Shown: piece after piece, positions 26,064-32,977 of the stretch
Position numbering within the stretch: the first letter of the stretch is position 1
Layout of the letters: each line of letters opens with the position of its first letter
NCBI GenBank assembly: GCA_904418995.1
Contig: CAJFQF010000015.1
Location: forward strand, 1 to 53,560
DNA from: Heritagella_A intestinalis
GTDB taxonomy: Bacteria; Bacillota; Clostridia; Oscillospirales; Acutalibacteraceae
Direction: 5' to 3'
Length of the DNA stretch: 53,560 nucleotides
Notes under the pieces: model-generated
Seen by the model: the letters and a program-made list of their open reading frames with translations, nothing else
The model's database searches: none
What the model was told of the DNA's origin: nothing
Position numbers and translations under genes: made by a program

Positions 26064-26132
26064 TTTTTCGTTTCAGGCAAATAATTTGACCCGCTCCAAA
26101 ATTAGAAATCACTATAAAATTCAGGTATAATT

Positions 26133-26276
26133 ATGATAGAAAATATAAAAAAAGAACGGATTCAGGCAGGTATTCCCACCCTGTCCCTTGGATTTTCTAC
26201 CCGCTCTGGCTTGTGTTTCCTGTCTGAAAAGCGTGGAGCCGCTGGACAATTACGTACACTTATACGTAGAAGATAA
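26133..26276 (+). CDS. Possible 47-codon leader ORF
   Basis: An ATG frame of 47 codons, starting MIENIKKERIQAG and rich in Arg near the end, fills the leader before the helicase gene. There is no clear ribosome binding site, and a TATAAT sequence overlaps its upstream edge. It may be only part of the repeated leader described separately. It is recorded because the 399-bp gap has no other ORF. Confidence 0.25.
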   Translation: MIENIKKERIQAGIPTLSLGFSTRSGLCFLSEKRGAAGQLRTLIRRR

Positions 26277-26277
26277 A
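26163..26277. repeat. Duplicated leader module, copy 1
   Basis: Diverged direct repeat of 27784-27902. Shared landmarks in the same order include CAGG-AGG, TGTCTGAAAA (26221-26230) and AGAAGATAAA (26268-26277); the last two are 47 bp apart here and 46 bp apart in copy 2. It precedes the helicase gene. Confidence 0.6.
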
Positions 26278-26331
26278 TATATTAAGAAAATCCACAACAG
26301 GGCTTTTCGCCGGTGTTGTTTATGATATACG

Positions 26332-26377
26332 GGAAGCAGGCGGCCTTTTATGGTACTGCGCCGCCGCTTCCTTTTTT
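26332..26377 (+). terminator. Intrinsic terminator before the helicase gene
   Basis: GGAAGCAGGCGGC (26332-26344) pairs with GCCGCCGCTTCC (26360-26371), then TTTTTT. It lies 49 bp upstream of the helicase start with no complete gene before it, so it may act as an attenuator in a leader RNA. Confidence 0.8.
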
Positions 26378-26425
26378 CTTTGCCTGATTCAAGGACAAAC
26401 ATACATTTTAAGGAGCGTTGAGAAA

Positions 26426-27598
26426 ATGAAAGGGTCAAAATGGCTTGCGGAAGCGGTACATATAGAAAATATGCAAAGCGGCGTGCTGAATCTAGTACAC
26501 GCGCCGGTAGGGTGCGGGAAAACCACATGGGCGCTGAATTGCCTTGCTCAAATGGTCAGCAACAAAAACAGAATGTTGTATCTGATTGATACCGTCAACG
26601 GGCGGGAACAGCTTGTAAAGCATGAAGATACCGCCCTTTATGACAGGAATTGGAAAGAACGGATTTTGAATGATATGGTGGATTTTGAAAATGCAAAAGT
26701 AGTCGTTATGACCTATGCAAAATTTGGTGTATTGGCAGACTGGTATCCAGAGTTTGGCTATAATTTTGAAATCATTCTCTGCGATGAGCTTCACAGCCTT
26801 CCCCGCTTTAGTTCCTTTCTGCATAAACCGCAGGACAAACAATACCACGCCATAGCCAAAAAGAGAATTGAAGAAATCGTAAACCGCAGTTCCTTAGTAA
26901 AAGTGATTGGCCTTTCTGCAACGCCGGAACGGTTGGAAAGGGAATTGGAATGCCCGATTCAATATTTGCCGGTTGATGAAGATGTCAGGCAGTGGGAAAC
27001 AAAGGAAATCATTCCGTATACCAATATTGATAATCTGATAAACAGCTTTTCAAAAGTAGAAACCGGCCTTATCTATGTTTCCCATATCCGAAAAATGAAA
27101 GCACTGGTGGAAGCCGCCAGAGAAAAAGGACACCGCGCCATTGCCATATGGAGTGAAAACAACACAGACCACCCTATGACGGAGGAACAGAAAAGAGCGC
27201 GCCGGTATATTCTGGACAATGCAGCGTTGCCGCCGGAATATGATTTGGTTATTATCAATGCCAGCAGTGAAACCTCTATCAGCATTAAAAGCCATATTGA
27301 TTATATTGTAATCCACACACAGGAGCGGGAAACACAGGTACAGGTTCGCGGCAGATACCGAAACGATTTGGAAAAGCTTTATGTTCTGGATAGAAATGCG
27401 CTTTCCGTTCCCGATGAATTTATGGACAGAAAGCTTTTTTCGGAGGATAAAGAAAAGCTATGCGAGATTTTAGGGTTGCGGGATAAGAATAACCGTCTTG
27501 TCAAATGGACTACTGTAAAAAAGAGAATTTTGGAAAAGGGATATTTGATTAACGAAGGGAGGGAAAATAACAGGCGTTACAGTGTCATATCCTTTTAA
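26426..27598 (+). CDS. SF2 (DEAD/DEAH-like) helicase
   Basis: The 390-residue protein has Walker A APVGCGKTT (26-34), Walker B/DEAH-like CDELH (119-123), motif III LSAT (163-166) and a motif VI of the form QVRGRYR (306-312). A C-terminal 40-residue segment resembles a winged helix (VKWTTVKKRILEKGYLINEG). It lacks obvious restriction or CRISPR partners. Placed between a leader repeat and paired hairpins, it may drive replication or maintenance of the excised element, but that is inference. AAGGAGCG precedes the ATG. Confidence 0.82.
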   Translation: MKGSKWLAEAVHIENMQSGVLNLVHAPVGCGKTTWALNCLAQMVSNKNRMLYLIDTVNGREQLVKHEDTALYDRNWKERILNDMVDFENAKVVVMTYAKFGVLADWYPEFGYNFEIILCDELHSLPRFSSFLHKPQDKQYHAIAKKRIEEIVNRSSLVKVIGLSATPERLERELECPIQYLPVDEDVRQWETKEIIPYTNIDNLINSFSKVETGLIYVSHIRKMKALVEAAREKGHRAIAIWSENNTDHPMTEEQKRARRYILDNAALPPEYDLVIINASSETSISIKSHIDYIVIHTQERETQVQVRGRYRNDLEKLYVLDRNALSVPDEFMDRKLFSEDKEKLCEILGLRDKNNRLVKWTTVKKRILEKGYLINEGRENNRRYSVISF

Positions 27599-27646
27599 CT
27601 GCCAAAATTTTATACCTTTCTATAAGGAAGTATAAATAAATGGCAG
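27599..27646. repeat. Hairpin 1 after the helicase gene
   Basis: CTGCCA (27599-27604) pairs with TGGCAG (27641-27646), and TTTATAC (27609-27615) with GTATAAA (27630-27636). It begins right at the helicase stop codon and is a homologue of hairpin 2, 68 bp on. Confidence 0.7.
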
Positions 27647-27714
27647 ATTTTCAGAAAGAAGCTTTTGCCGCTTTTTAATGGTTCTATGGAAGGAACAAAT
27701 AGTAAATGCTAAAT

Positions 27715-27762
27715 TTGCCAGATTTTTATACCTCTTTAGAAGAAGGTAATAAAAATTGGCAT
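27715..27762. repeat. Hairpin 2 after the helicase gene
   Basis: TGCCA (27716-27720) pairs with TGGCA (27757-27761), TTTTTAT (27723-27729) with ATAAAAA (27749-27755) and ACCT with AGGT inside. TTTTTCTTTT follows. It shares the TGCCA, TTTATACC and TGGCA plan with hairpin 1. The pair could be tandem terminators or a replication or protein-binding site. The 318-bp gap to 27916 also holds leader copy 2 and no gene. Confidence 0.7.
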
Positions 27763-27783
27763 TTTTCTTTTGCGGGACTTATG

Positions 27784-27902
27784 CAGGAGGGAATACCGTT
27801 TTTTCTTTAAGGAATTGCCCTTTTTCCCGAAAGCTTCCCCCCTATTTGTCTGAAAATAAAGGAGTATCAGGAACAAAAGCATACTTATAGGCAGAAGATA
27901 AA
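27784..27902. repeat. Duplicated leader module, copy 2
   Basis: Diverged copy of 26163-26277 with TGTCTGAAAA (27847-27856) and AGAAGATAAA (27893-27902) in register. It runs directly into the AAAGGAGGG ribosome binding site of the 84-codon gene. Confidence 0.6.
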
Positions 27903-27916
27903 GGAGGGATTCAGGT

Positions 27917-28171
27917 ATGAAAGCAAAAGAATTAACTATTTTTCGGGAAGCGTTGCGCTGTCTGCCCTTTAACGGGATTCGGATAAAGGAGTTTGGGGAA
28001 AGAATCCATGTGCGCCCGCATACCCTTTACAACTATATAAGCGGTCAAATTCCATCTATCAAGAATTACCGCTATATTCTGTATACACTGGAAAGGGACT
28101 GCCCCGCCGCCTTATTGCAAGCCAGAGAGATAACGGAGCAACAGGAGGGGAAAAACAATGTCCTTTACTGA
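27917..28171 (+). CDS. Small HTH-like protein
   Basis: The 84-residue protein has a central segment resembling a Cro/phage-type helix-turn-helix: IRIKEFGERIHVRPHTLYNY followed by ISGQIPSIKNYR. GGAGGG lies upstream of the ATG. Its stop overlaps the next gene by 14 bp, so the two are translationally coupled. A role in copy control or transcription of the element is possible. Confidence 0.7.
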   Translation: MKAKELTIFREALRCLPFNGIRIKEFGERIHVRPHTLYNYISGQIPSIKNYRYILYTLERDCPAALLQAREITEQQEGKNNVLY

Positions 28172-28517
28172 TTACAGCCATGGTGTGTATGGAATGTCCG
28201 CAGGTGGTTATGTAACATACCAAAGGCGCGAGAATCCAATACACGACACAGAACATATCAAGCAATTTGAAGAGATTGCAAACAAGATAGCGGAAAAGAA
28301 GATACAAGACACCATTCCAAAGTTGGAGCAGGAAGCGTATACAAGGGCGATTCATACCCTTTTAGATAAACTGTCCTTTGATGTAGAATCGGCGGTAAGG
28401 ATAGGCTTTGACAATGCAAGGACTATCTTTCAGGACAGCAAGACACAAAGAATCGTTGCCGCCGCAGTGATGGAAGAAATCAGGAAACAGATAGAAGGGG
28501 TACGCTTTCAAATATGA
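28158..28517 (+). CDS. Hypothetical helical protein of the element
   Basis: The 119 residues are mostly predicted helix after a Gly/Tyr-rich start (SHGVYGMSAGGYVTYQRR), with a charged stretch EIANKIAEKKIQDTIPKLEQ. No family recognised. It overlaps the upstream HTH gene by 14 bp and is followed by a strong terminator. The Gly/Tyr-rich start is reminiscent of small phage-type structural or DNA-binding proteins, which is only an impression. Confidence 0.6.
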   Translation: MSFTDYSHGVYGMSAGGYVTYQRRENPIHDTEHIKQFEEIANKIAEKKIQDTIPKLEQEAYTRAIHTLLDKLSFDVESAVRIGFDNARTIFQDSKTQRIVAAAVMEEIRKQIEGVRFQI

Positions 28518-28527
28518 TTACTCAGAG

Positions 28528-28559
28528 GAACGGCCGCAGGTATTGCGGCCGTTCTTTTT
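28528..28559 (+). terminator. Terminator after the small-ORF pair
   Basis: GAACGGCCGCA (28528-28538) pairs perfectly with TGCGGCCGTTC (28544-28554), then TTTTTC. Confidence 0.92.
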
Positions 28560-28693
28560 CTTTGCGTAGATTCTATGCTGTTTGATTATTTCATTAGGGT
28601 ATGCCCTATTGAAACAGCAGAAAAAGCGTTGCTTCTGTTTCATATGAATTATATTTTTATATTTGAAATGTGTCAAAACAAATCTTAATTCTA

Positions 28694-28723
28694 TTGACAT
28701 ATTTAAAGGCATTATGGTATAAT
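28694..28723 (+). promoter_or_regulatory. Promoter of the serine recombinase
   Basis: TTGACA (28694-28699) and TATAAT (28718-28723) with an 18-bp spacer, about 26 bp before the ATG. Both boxes are consensus, so expression is likely strong. Confidence 0.85.
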
Positions 28724-28749
28724 AGAATCAAAGAAAAGGGGGTGAAAAT

Positions 28750-29307
28750 ATGGCAAGAATCGGATATATTCGGGTATCGACCGAAGACCAGAATACTGCA
28801 CGTCAGGAAATCCAAATGCAAGACCTTGACAAGCTGTATATTGAAAAGGTCAGCGGTAAATCTACCCAGCGGCCTGAACTGAAAAAGATGATGGATTATA
28901 TACGCGAAGGGGATACCGTTGTTGTGGAAAGCATTTCCCGCTTTGCGCGAAACACAAAAGACTTGCTTTCTTTGGTAGAAGAACTCACACAAAAGAGCGT
29001 TGCCTTTGTCAGTCTGAAAGAATCAATCGACACCGCCACGCCGCAGGGGCAATTCATGTTGACCGTTTTCGGGGCAATGGCGCAGTTGGAGCGGGACTGT
29101 ATTCTGCAAAGACAGCGCGAAGGAATTGCGATTGCAAAAGCGGAAGGAAAATACAAAGGCAGACAGCCGATTTCGGTTGACGAAGAAACCTTTAAGCGGG
29201 AATGCAGTTTATGGCGTTCAGGGCAAATTACTGCCACCGAAGCTATGAAGCGATTGAACTTGAAGCCCAATACCTTTTACCGCCGCGTAAAGGAAATGGG
29301 GCTATAG
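28750..29307 (+). CDS. Serine recombinase (resolvase/invertase type)
   Basis: The 185-residue protein has the catalytic start ARIGYIRVSTEDQN with Ser10, the conserved SISRFARNT (about 61-69), the E-helix region FGAMAQLERDCILQRQREGI (about 111-130), GKYKGRQP and a C-terminal HTH (ITATEAMKRLNLKPNTFYRR). It is full length for small resolvases. In this element it stands beside a tyrosine integrase, so it might resolve multimers, invert a segment or control copy number. GGGGGTG precedes the ATG. Confidence 0.93.
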   Translation: MARIGYIRVSTEDQNTARQEIQMQDLDKLYIEKVSGKSTQRPELKKMMDYIREGDTVVVESISRFARNTKDLLSLVEELTQKSVAFVSLKESIDTATPQGQFMLTVFGAMAQLERDCILQRQREGIAIAKAEGKYKGRQPISVDEETFKRECSLWRSGQITATEAMKRLNLKPNTFYRRVKEMGL

Positions 29308-29318
29308 AACAACCAAAA

Positions 29319-29400
29319 AATATCCACTTTTGACGATTCCACTTTTGCCATATTTTTTGATATTCAAAGGCATGGAATATCCACTTTTTTATCCACTTTT
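29319..29400. promoter_or_regulatory. Right arm-type integrase binding sites
   Basis: AATATCCACTTTT (29319-29331), a partial ATTCCACTTTTG (about 29336-29347) and a double site from 29376 to 29400 lie just inside attR. The double site matches the left-end copy at 21833-21854. Confidence 0.75.
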
Positions 29401-29421
29401 CCAGAAGCCGATACAAAAAAA

Positions 29422-29448
29422 GAACACCCGCCAAAATGACAGGTGTTC
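29422..29448 (-). terminator. Element-borne terminator replacing that of rubrerythrin
   Basis: GAACACC (29422-29428) pairs with GGTGTTC (29442-29448). On the minus strand the stem is followed by seven T. It lies 27 bp beyond the rubrerythrin stop codon, within the element. Confidence 0.75.
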
Positions 29449-29474
29449 CGAAAAATCCAGTATTTAAGCCAATT

Positions 29475-29561
29475 CTTATTCGCCGAAATATCTCTTCAGC
29501 AGGCCGGCAAAAGCGCGGCCGTGACGAGCCTCGTCGCGGGCCATCTCGTGGACGGTGTCGT
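29475..29561. repeat. attR: rubrerythrin 3' end supplied by the element
   Basis: The right 87-bp repeat, inside the intact rubrerythrin gene. The part left of the crossover is element DNA that restores the last codons. Compared with attL, Ala codon 172 is GCC instead of GCT, Ala 165 is GCT instead of GCC and Glu 164 is GAG instead of GAA. Confidence 0.9.
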
Positions 29562-30021
29562 GGATAGCGTCCAGGTTAGCGGCCTTGGCGCGCTTTGCCA
29601 GGTCGAACTTGCCAGCGGTAGCGCCGTTCTCGGCCTCTACGCGCATCTCCAGGTTCTTCTTGGTGCTGTCGGTGACAACCTCGCCCAGGAGCTCTGCGAA
29701 CTTAGCAGCGTGCTCAGCCTCTTCATAAGCGGCCTTCTCCCAGTACAGGCCGATCTCGGGATAGCCTTCACGATGAGCCACACGAGCCATAGCCAGATAC
29801 ATGCCAACCTCGGTGCACTCGCCCTGGAAATTGGCGCGCAGGTCTTCCATAATGTCCTCGCTGGATCCCTGGGCAACGCCTACCACGTGCTCAGCAGCCC
29901 AAGACATCTCACCGCTCTGCTCCACGAACTTCTCGCGGGGAGCCTTGCACTGGGGGCAGAACTCGGGAGCCTCGGCGCCCTCGAAAACGTAACCGCAAAC
30001 AGAACATACAAACTTCTTCAT
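29476..30021 (-). CDS. Reverse rubrerythrin
   Basis: The 181-residue protein begins with a rubredoxin-like iron site (C6, C9, C22, C25), followed by a ferritin-like four-helix diiron domain with repeated E-x-x-H motifs (GECTEVGMY, YEEAEHAAKF, ARDEARHGRAF). The N-terminal placement of rubredoxin defines reverse rubrerythrin, an NADH-linked peroxide and oxygen reductase in clostridia. It lies 86 bp downstream of perR on the same strand, so it is probably in that regulon. Its last 27 codons are encoded within attR, so the element has re-created its 3' end without changing the protein. Confidence 0.95.
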   Translation of the reverse strand: MKKFVCSVCGYVFEGAEAPEFCPQCKAPREKFVEQSGEMSWAAEHVVGVAQGSSEDIMEDLRANFQGECTEVGMYLAMARVAHREGYPEIGLYWEKAAYEEAEHAAKFAELLGEVVTDSTKKNLEMRVEAENGATAGKFDLAKRAKAANLDAIHDTVHEMARDEARHGRAFAGLLKRYFGE

Positions 30022-30107
30022 TGAAAAGTACCTCCATTTTTTAAATTCTTGTTTCTTCTATGGAATCATCCGGCTGTGGAGAAAACCCCTCCGGGAATCT
30101 CTGGGGA

Positions 30108-30530
30108 TCAGGCTCCCTCCTGCACCGGTTCCAGGCAATCCTGTTCTTTCAGACAAGCAGGGCACAAGCCGCGGAAAATCAGCTCATGAGAGTCTATCCG
30201 CAGAGAATACCGTTCCGACAAACTCTGGAACAGCTCCCAGGGAAGCTCATATTGGCTTACATCCAAAATCGCGCCACACTTGGAACAGACAAAGTGGTCA
30301 TGAGGCTGGGTATCTCCATCAAAACGTTCCTGCCCGTTGATTACGCCCAGGCTGGCAATCAGCCCATCTTCCTTGAATTTTGCCAAATTCCGATACACGG
30401 TTCCCAAGCTCAAATCGGTATACTGGGGCTTTACTGCATGATACACCCATTCAGCAGTGGGGTGGCAATCGGTGCTGCAAACCGCCTGCAAAATCGCCTG
30501 TCGCTTTCGGCTGAAGTTTTCCCGTTTCAT
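30108..30530 (-). CDS. perR: PerR-type Fur-family peroxide sensor
   Basis: The 140-residue protein has a winged-helix DNA-binding half (SRKRQAILQAVCSTDCHPTA, then LSLGTVYRNLAKFKEDGLI) and a dimerisation half with HDHFVCSKCG and CPACL, supplying the structural zinc Cys4 site. The N-terminal His and the RFDGD segment fit the PerR metal site. It should repress peroxide-defence genes in metal-bound form. A consensus promoter and a perfect 13-bp palindrome precede it, and rubrerythrin follows. Confidence 0.88.
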   Translation of the reverse strand: MKRENFSRKRQAILQAVCSTDCHPTAEWVYHAVKPQYTDLSLGTVYRNLAKFKEDGLIASLGVINGQERFDGDTQPHDHFVCSKCGAILDVSQYELPWELFQSLSERYSLRIDSHELIFRGLCPACLKEQDCLEPVQEGA

Positions 30531-30560
30531 GGAGACCTCCTTCCTTGAAAATTTAAAAAT

Positions 30561-30612
30561 AAGAATTATTCTTGTTTGTGTTTATTCTATCAGATTCTCT
30601 ATCCGCTGTCAA
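30561..30612 (-). promoter_or_regulatory. perR promoter with palindromic operator
   Basis: On the minus strand TTGACA (complement of 30607-30612, overlapping the sigK stop), a 17-bp spacer and TAGAAT (complement of 30584-30589) form the promoter. The palindrome AAGAATTATTCTT (30561-30573), close to a PerR box, covers the expected start site, which implies autoregulation. Confidence 0.78.
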
Positions 30613-31319
30613 GAGAAAAATTGATTTTTCTGTCCGGCTGCTTCAAACCGGGATTTTAGATGCTCCAAGGCCTTTTTCTCAATGCGGCTTACATAAGAAC
30701 GACTGATCCCCAGGCGAGTGGCAACCTCCCGCTGCGGCAGAGGCCTCCCACCGGAGAGTCCATATCGAAGCACCAAAATTTTCCGTTCCCGAGGGCTTAG
30801 GCATTCCTGCAAATAACCACGAAGCTGCTCTGAACGCATTTTGCCGTCCAACTGCTCCGCAATATCCTCCTGGGCCGACATGGTATCCATCAGTGTCAGC
30901 GTATTTCCATCCTTGTCTGTCTCAATGGGTTCGTTCATAGAGATGTCCTGGGCATTTTTCCGGCTACTGCGGAAAAACATCAAAATCTCATTTTCAATAC
31001 ATCGGGACGCATAGCTGGAGAGGCGAATGCCTTTTCCAGGATTAAAGCTATCCACTGCTTTGATGAGCCCGATGGTCCCAATGGAAATTAAATCATCCTG
31101 GTCGTTGGAACCTGCATAGTATTTTTTGATAATATGCGCCACCAGCCGGAGGTTTCGTTCAATCAGAATCCCCCGGGCTTGCGTATCTCCCCGTTTCATC
31201 CGCTCTAAATACTCCCGCTCTTCCCGGGCTGTCAGTGGTCGCGGAAAAGAACCGGCTCCAGTGACATGCAGCACCGCAAAAAAAAGATTCGACAGCAGTT
31301 CTGCTAACAAATTCCACAT
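30609..31319 (-). CDS. sigK: Sporulation sigma factor SigK, uninterrupted
   Basis: The 236-residue product matches SigK. A hydrophobic pro-sequence (1-20, LLAELLSNLFFAVLHVTGAG) ends near FPRPLTAREE, region 2 contains LRLVAHIIKKYY and DLISIGTIGLIKAVDSF, and region 4 has the HTH REVATRLGISRSYVSRIEKK. SigK directs late mother-cell transcription in sporulation after removal of the pro-peptide. The gene is continuous, with no skin-type insertion. The start at 31319 is chosen because it begins the pro-sequence; the longer frame to 31622 overlaps the upstream gene. Confidence 0.93.
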   Translation of the reverse strand: MWNLLAELLSNLFFAVLHVTGAGSFPRPLTAREEREYLERMKRGDTQARGILIERNLRLVAHIIKKYYAGSNDQDDLISIGTIGLIKAVDSFNPGKGIRLSSYASRCIENEILMFFRSSRKNAQDISMNEPIETDKDGNTLTLMDTMSAQEDIAEQLDGKMRSEQLRGYLQECLSPRERKILVLRYGLSGGRPLPQREVATRLGISRSYVSRIEKKALEHLKSRFEAAGQKNQFFS

Positions 31320-31367
31320 ATCCGTTGCCCGCCTTTCTTCACCTGCACAGGTTGCGCTTCTGCTTTC

Positions 31368-31398
31368 ACTATATGTTCTCGGACGGGCCGAATAATAC
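31368..31398 (-). promoter_or_regulatory. Possible SigE-type promoter for sigK
   Basis: On the minus strand GTATTATT (complement of 31391-31398), 15 bp, and CATATAGT (complement of 31368-31375) resemble the SigE consensus, and sigK is a known SigE target in Bacillus. The match is imperfect. Confidence 0.45.
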
Positions 31399-31464
31399 AA
31401 AGGCAGCCGAATGAATGGGAGGAAACTCTTCGGATTTTGCCTTGCTATGTATGATCTTTCAAAC

Positions 31465-32478
31465 TTAGTTTTTGGATTCAGCAAATTCCATGTTAGCGTA
31501 TATTCTTTCCATCCGTTCATCGGGGAAACGTTCATCAATAAATTCCCAAAACGCATTTGCAGGTTCAATTCCCTCCACACGCTGGGACCATCTGCAAATG
31601 GAAACAGCAGACATAAACACATTCAAAATAAAAAAAGCTGTCAACAACCAAGTGATGATTTTCCCAATGTGATTGGGGATCTTGAGAAGCAATTTCGCTA
31701 TTCTCGGATAGAGATCTTTGATCCAAAGAACCCCCAGCAATCCCCAAAACACAGAATACAGCAGGCAAATGCGCCCATTGATGTTGAAGGGCATATGGCT
31801 GTAATCCCAGGAACGGGAGCCGAATAGCATTTCCTGCCCCCAGGAACACACATATTCCACGATACTCCCCACCACCATGCCGCCTAAAAACGAAAGCCAG
31901 CTACCTCTATTTCTGAATTTGTAAAGGCATATGGTTAGCGCAACAGCTCCCGCGCCATACAGCAGATTGAAGGGGCCGTAAACAAGGCCGGAACGGCTTT
32001 CCAAATATCCATTGGTAATCAGGCACCACAACAGCTCAATAACCACACCCGCAAAGCTGCCGATAAAACAGATAAGCAATAGCTTGTAAATATTCAGCCC
32101 TCTTGCAAAATGCCGGGACCGGCTTTCGTTCAGGTCAATGGCCGCATTAGACGGCGCTGCCGCAATCAGTCTGCGCATTTTATTTTGGTTTTTGATATCA
32201 CTCCTACGGGCATTTAATTCGTCGCAGGCAGCATATATTTGCGCCCACGCTTTGAGTATATTATTCGCCGCCCGTCGGAGCGAATCCACACGGCCCAGTG
32301 TTTCTGCTTCCGACTCGCTGTTTTCCAGCATTTGCGGATAATATGAAGATAATTCCTCTTCTGTTTTCTGCACTGTTTCTAACAACTGGATACTCTCTTG
32401 TTCTATTTCGGATACATAAGAAATGGCGTTTTCCGGGTCACTGATCCTATTAACCGATTGATTTGTGTTTTTCTCCAT
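31465..32478 (-). CDS. CmpB-family (PF06541-like) membrane protein
   Basis: The 337-residue protein has an N-terminal coiled-coil/helical soluble part (about 20-115) and then five hydrophobic helices (from about 128). It contains the family signature YGPFNLLYGAGA (about 166-177), SIVEYVCSWGQEMLFGSR, WDYSHMPFNINGRICLLYSV and FWGLLGVLW. The family is annotated as a putative ABC-transporter permease, but no ATPase is adjacent and the function is not established. It lies 145 bp upstream of sigK. Confidence 0.8.
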   Translation of the reverse strand: MEKNTNQSVNRISDPENAISYVSEIEQESIQLLETVQKTEEELSSYYPQMLENSESEAETLGRVDSLRRAANNILKAWAQIYAACDELNARRSDIKNQNKMRRLIAAAPSNAAIDLNESRSRHFARGLNIYKLLLICFIGSFAGVVIELLWCLITNGYLESRSGLVYGPFNLLYGAGAVALTICLYKFRNRGSWLSFLGGMVVGSIVEYVCSWGQEMLFGSRSWDYSHMPFNINGRICLLYSVFWGLLGVLWIKDLYPRIAKLLLKIPNHIGKIITWLLTAFFILNVFMSAVSICRWSQRVEGIEPANAFWEFIDERFPDERMERIYANMEFAESKN

Positions 32479-32718
32479 ACAAACCCTCTCTAAAATTCAT
32501 AATATAGTTGTCTCATTCTATGTGTTCGCCATAAATAGAAATGTCTAATGGCAATATTCTTTTCCTTTGCAGCCCCTCTCTCGACAAAATTCGCTATTAT
32601 TATTTTAAATTCTATTTATCAATCTTTTTTTAATTCCATGTCAACAATTATTGAAATCAAACGAATATGAATCCATAGCCTGATACAGTTGCAGGAAAGA
32701 ATTTGCCACTTTATCACA

Positions 32719-32759
32719 AGAAGCGGCGGGAAGTCCTCACAGAACTCCCCGCCGCTTCT
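32719..32759. terminator. Strong bidirectional-looking hairpin downstream of ftsH
   Basis: AGAAGCGGCGGG (32719-32730) pairs with CCCGCCGCTTCT (32748-32759), with an inner AGT/ACT pair. It is the probable end of the ftsH transcript. The 499-bp gap 32479-32977 holds this and a short ORF. Confidence 0.8.
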
Positions 32760-32843
32760 ATTTTATCAAAAACAGGTTCTCCTCCAATAACTATAAAAGT
32801 CCAACCGTGACATTCCCTTTGGGTAGGTAGATTTTCTCCGCTT

Positions 32844-32936
32844 TCATCCCAGCAAAGAGGCGATTTTCTCACCGTCTTGGAAACCCTTTTCATAGAGCCG
32901 CTTCATCGCTTCCGGATTACGGGTCAGAATATCCAT
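32844..32936 (-). CDS. Possible 30-codon ORF downstream of ftsH
   Basis: A short frame begins MDILTRNPEAMKRLYEKGFQ and ends SLLG-stop. It is amphipathic and protein-like, and the frame continues open upstream to near the ftsH stop. There is an AAAGGAG site about 30 bp upstream, but it fits a different ATG that soon meets a stop. This could be a frameshifted or shortened gene remnant. Confidence 0.3.
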   Translation of the reverse strand: MDILTRNPEAMKRLYEKGFQDGEKIASLLG

Positions 32937-32977
32937 ACCGCAAGCATCGTTATTCTCGCTCCTTTCCGTTGAGAAAT

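Larger units (their letters stand above)
21656..29561. mobile_element. 7.8-kb integrative element in the rubrerythrin 3' end
   Basis: The unit runs between two 87-bp direct repeats of the rubrerythrin gene end and begins with a tyrosine integrase next to attL. Both ends carry arm-type repeats with AATATCCACTTTT. Gene order: integrase, two small proteins (one HTH), three membrane proteins, SF2 helicase with flanking repeats, two small ORFs, serine recombinase. No relaxase, coupling protein, capsid, portal or resistance gene was seen. It could be a mobilisable or satellite-type element that depends on a helper. Base composition is more AT-rich than in flanking core genes. Confidence 0.88.

Noticed and set aside
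30609..31622. Longer form of SigK with 101 extra residues
   Set aside because: It would overlap the upstream membrane protein gene; the known pro-sequence begins at 31319.
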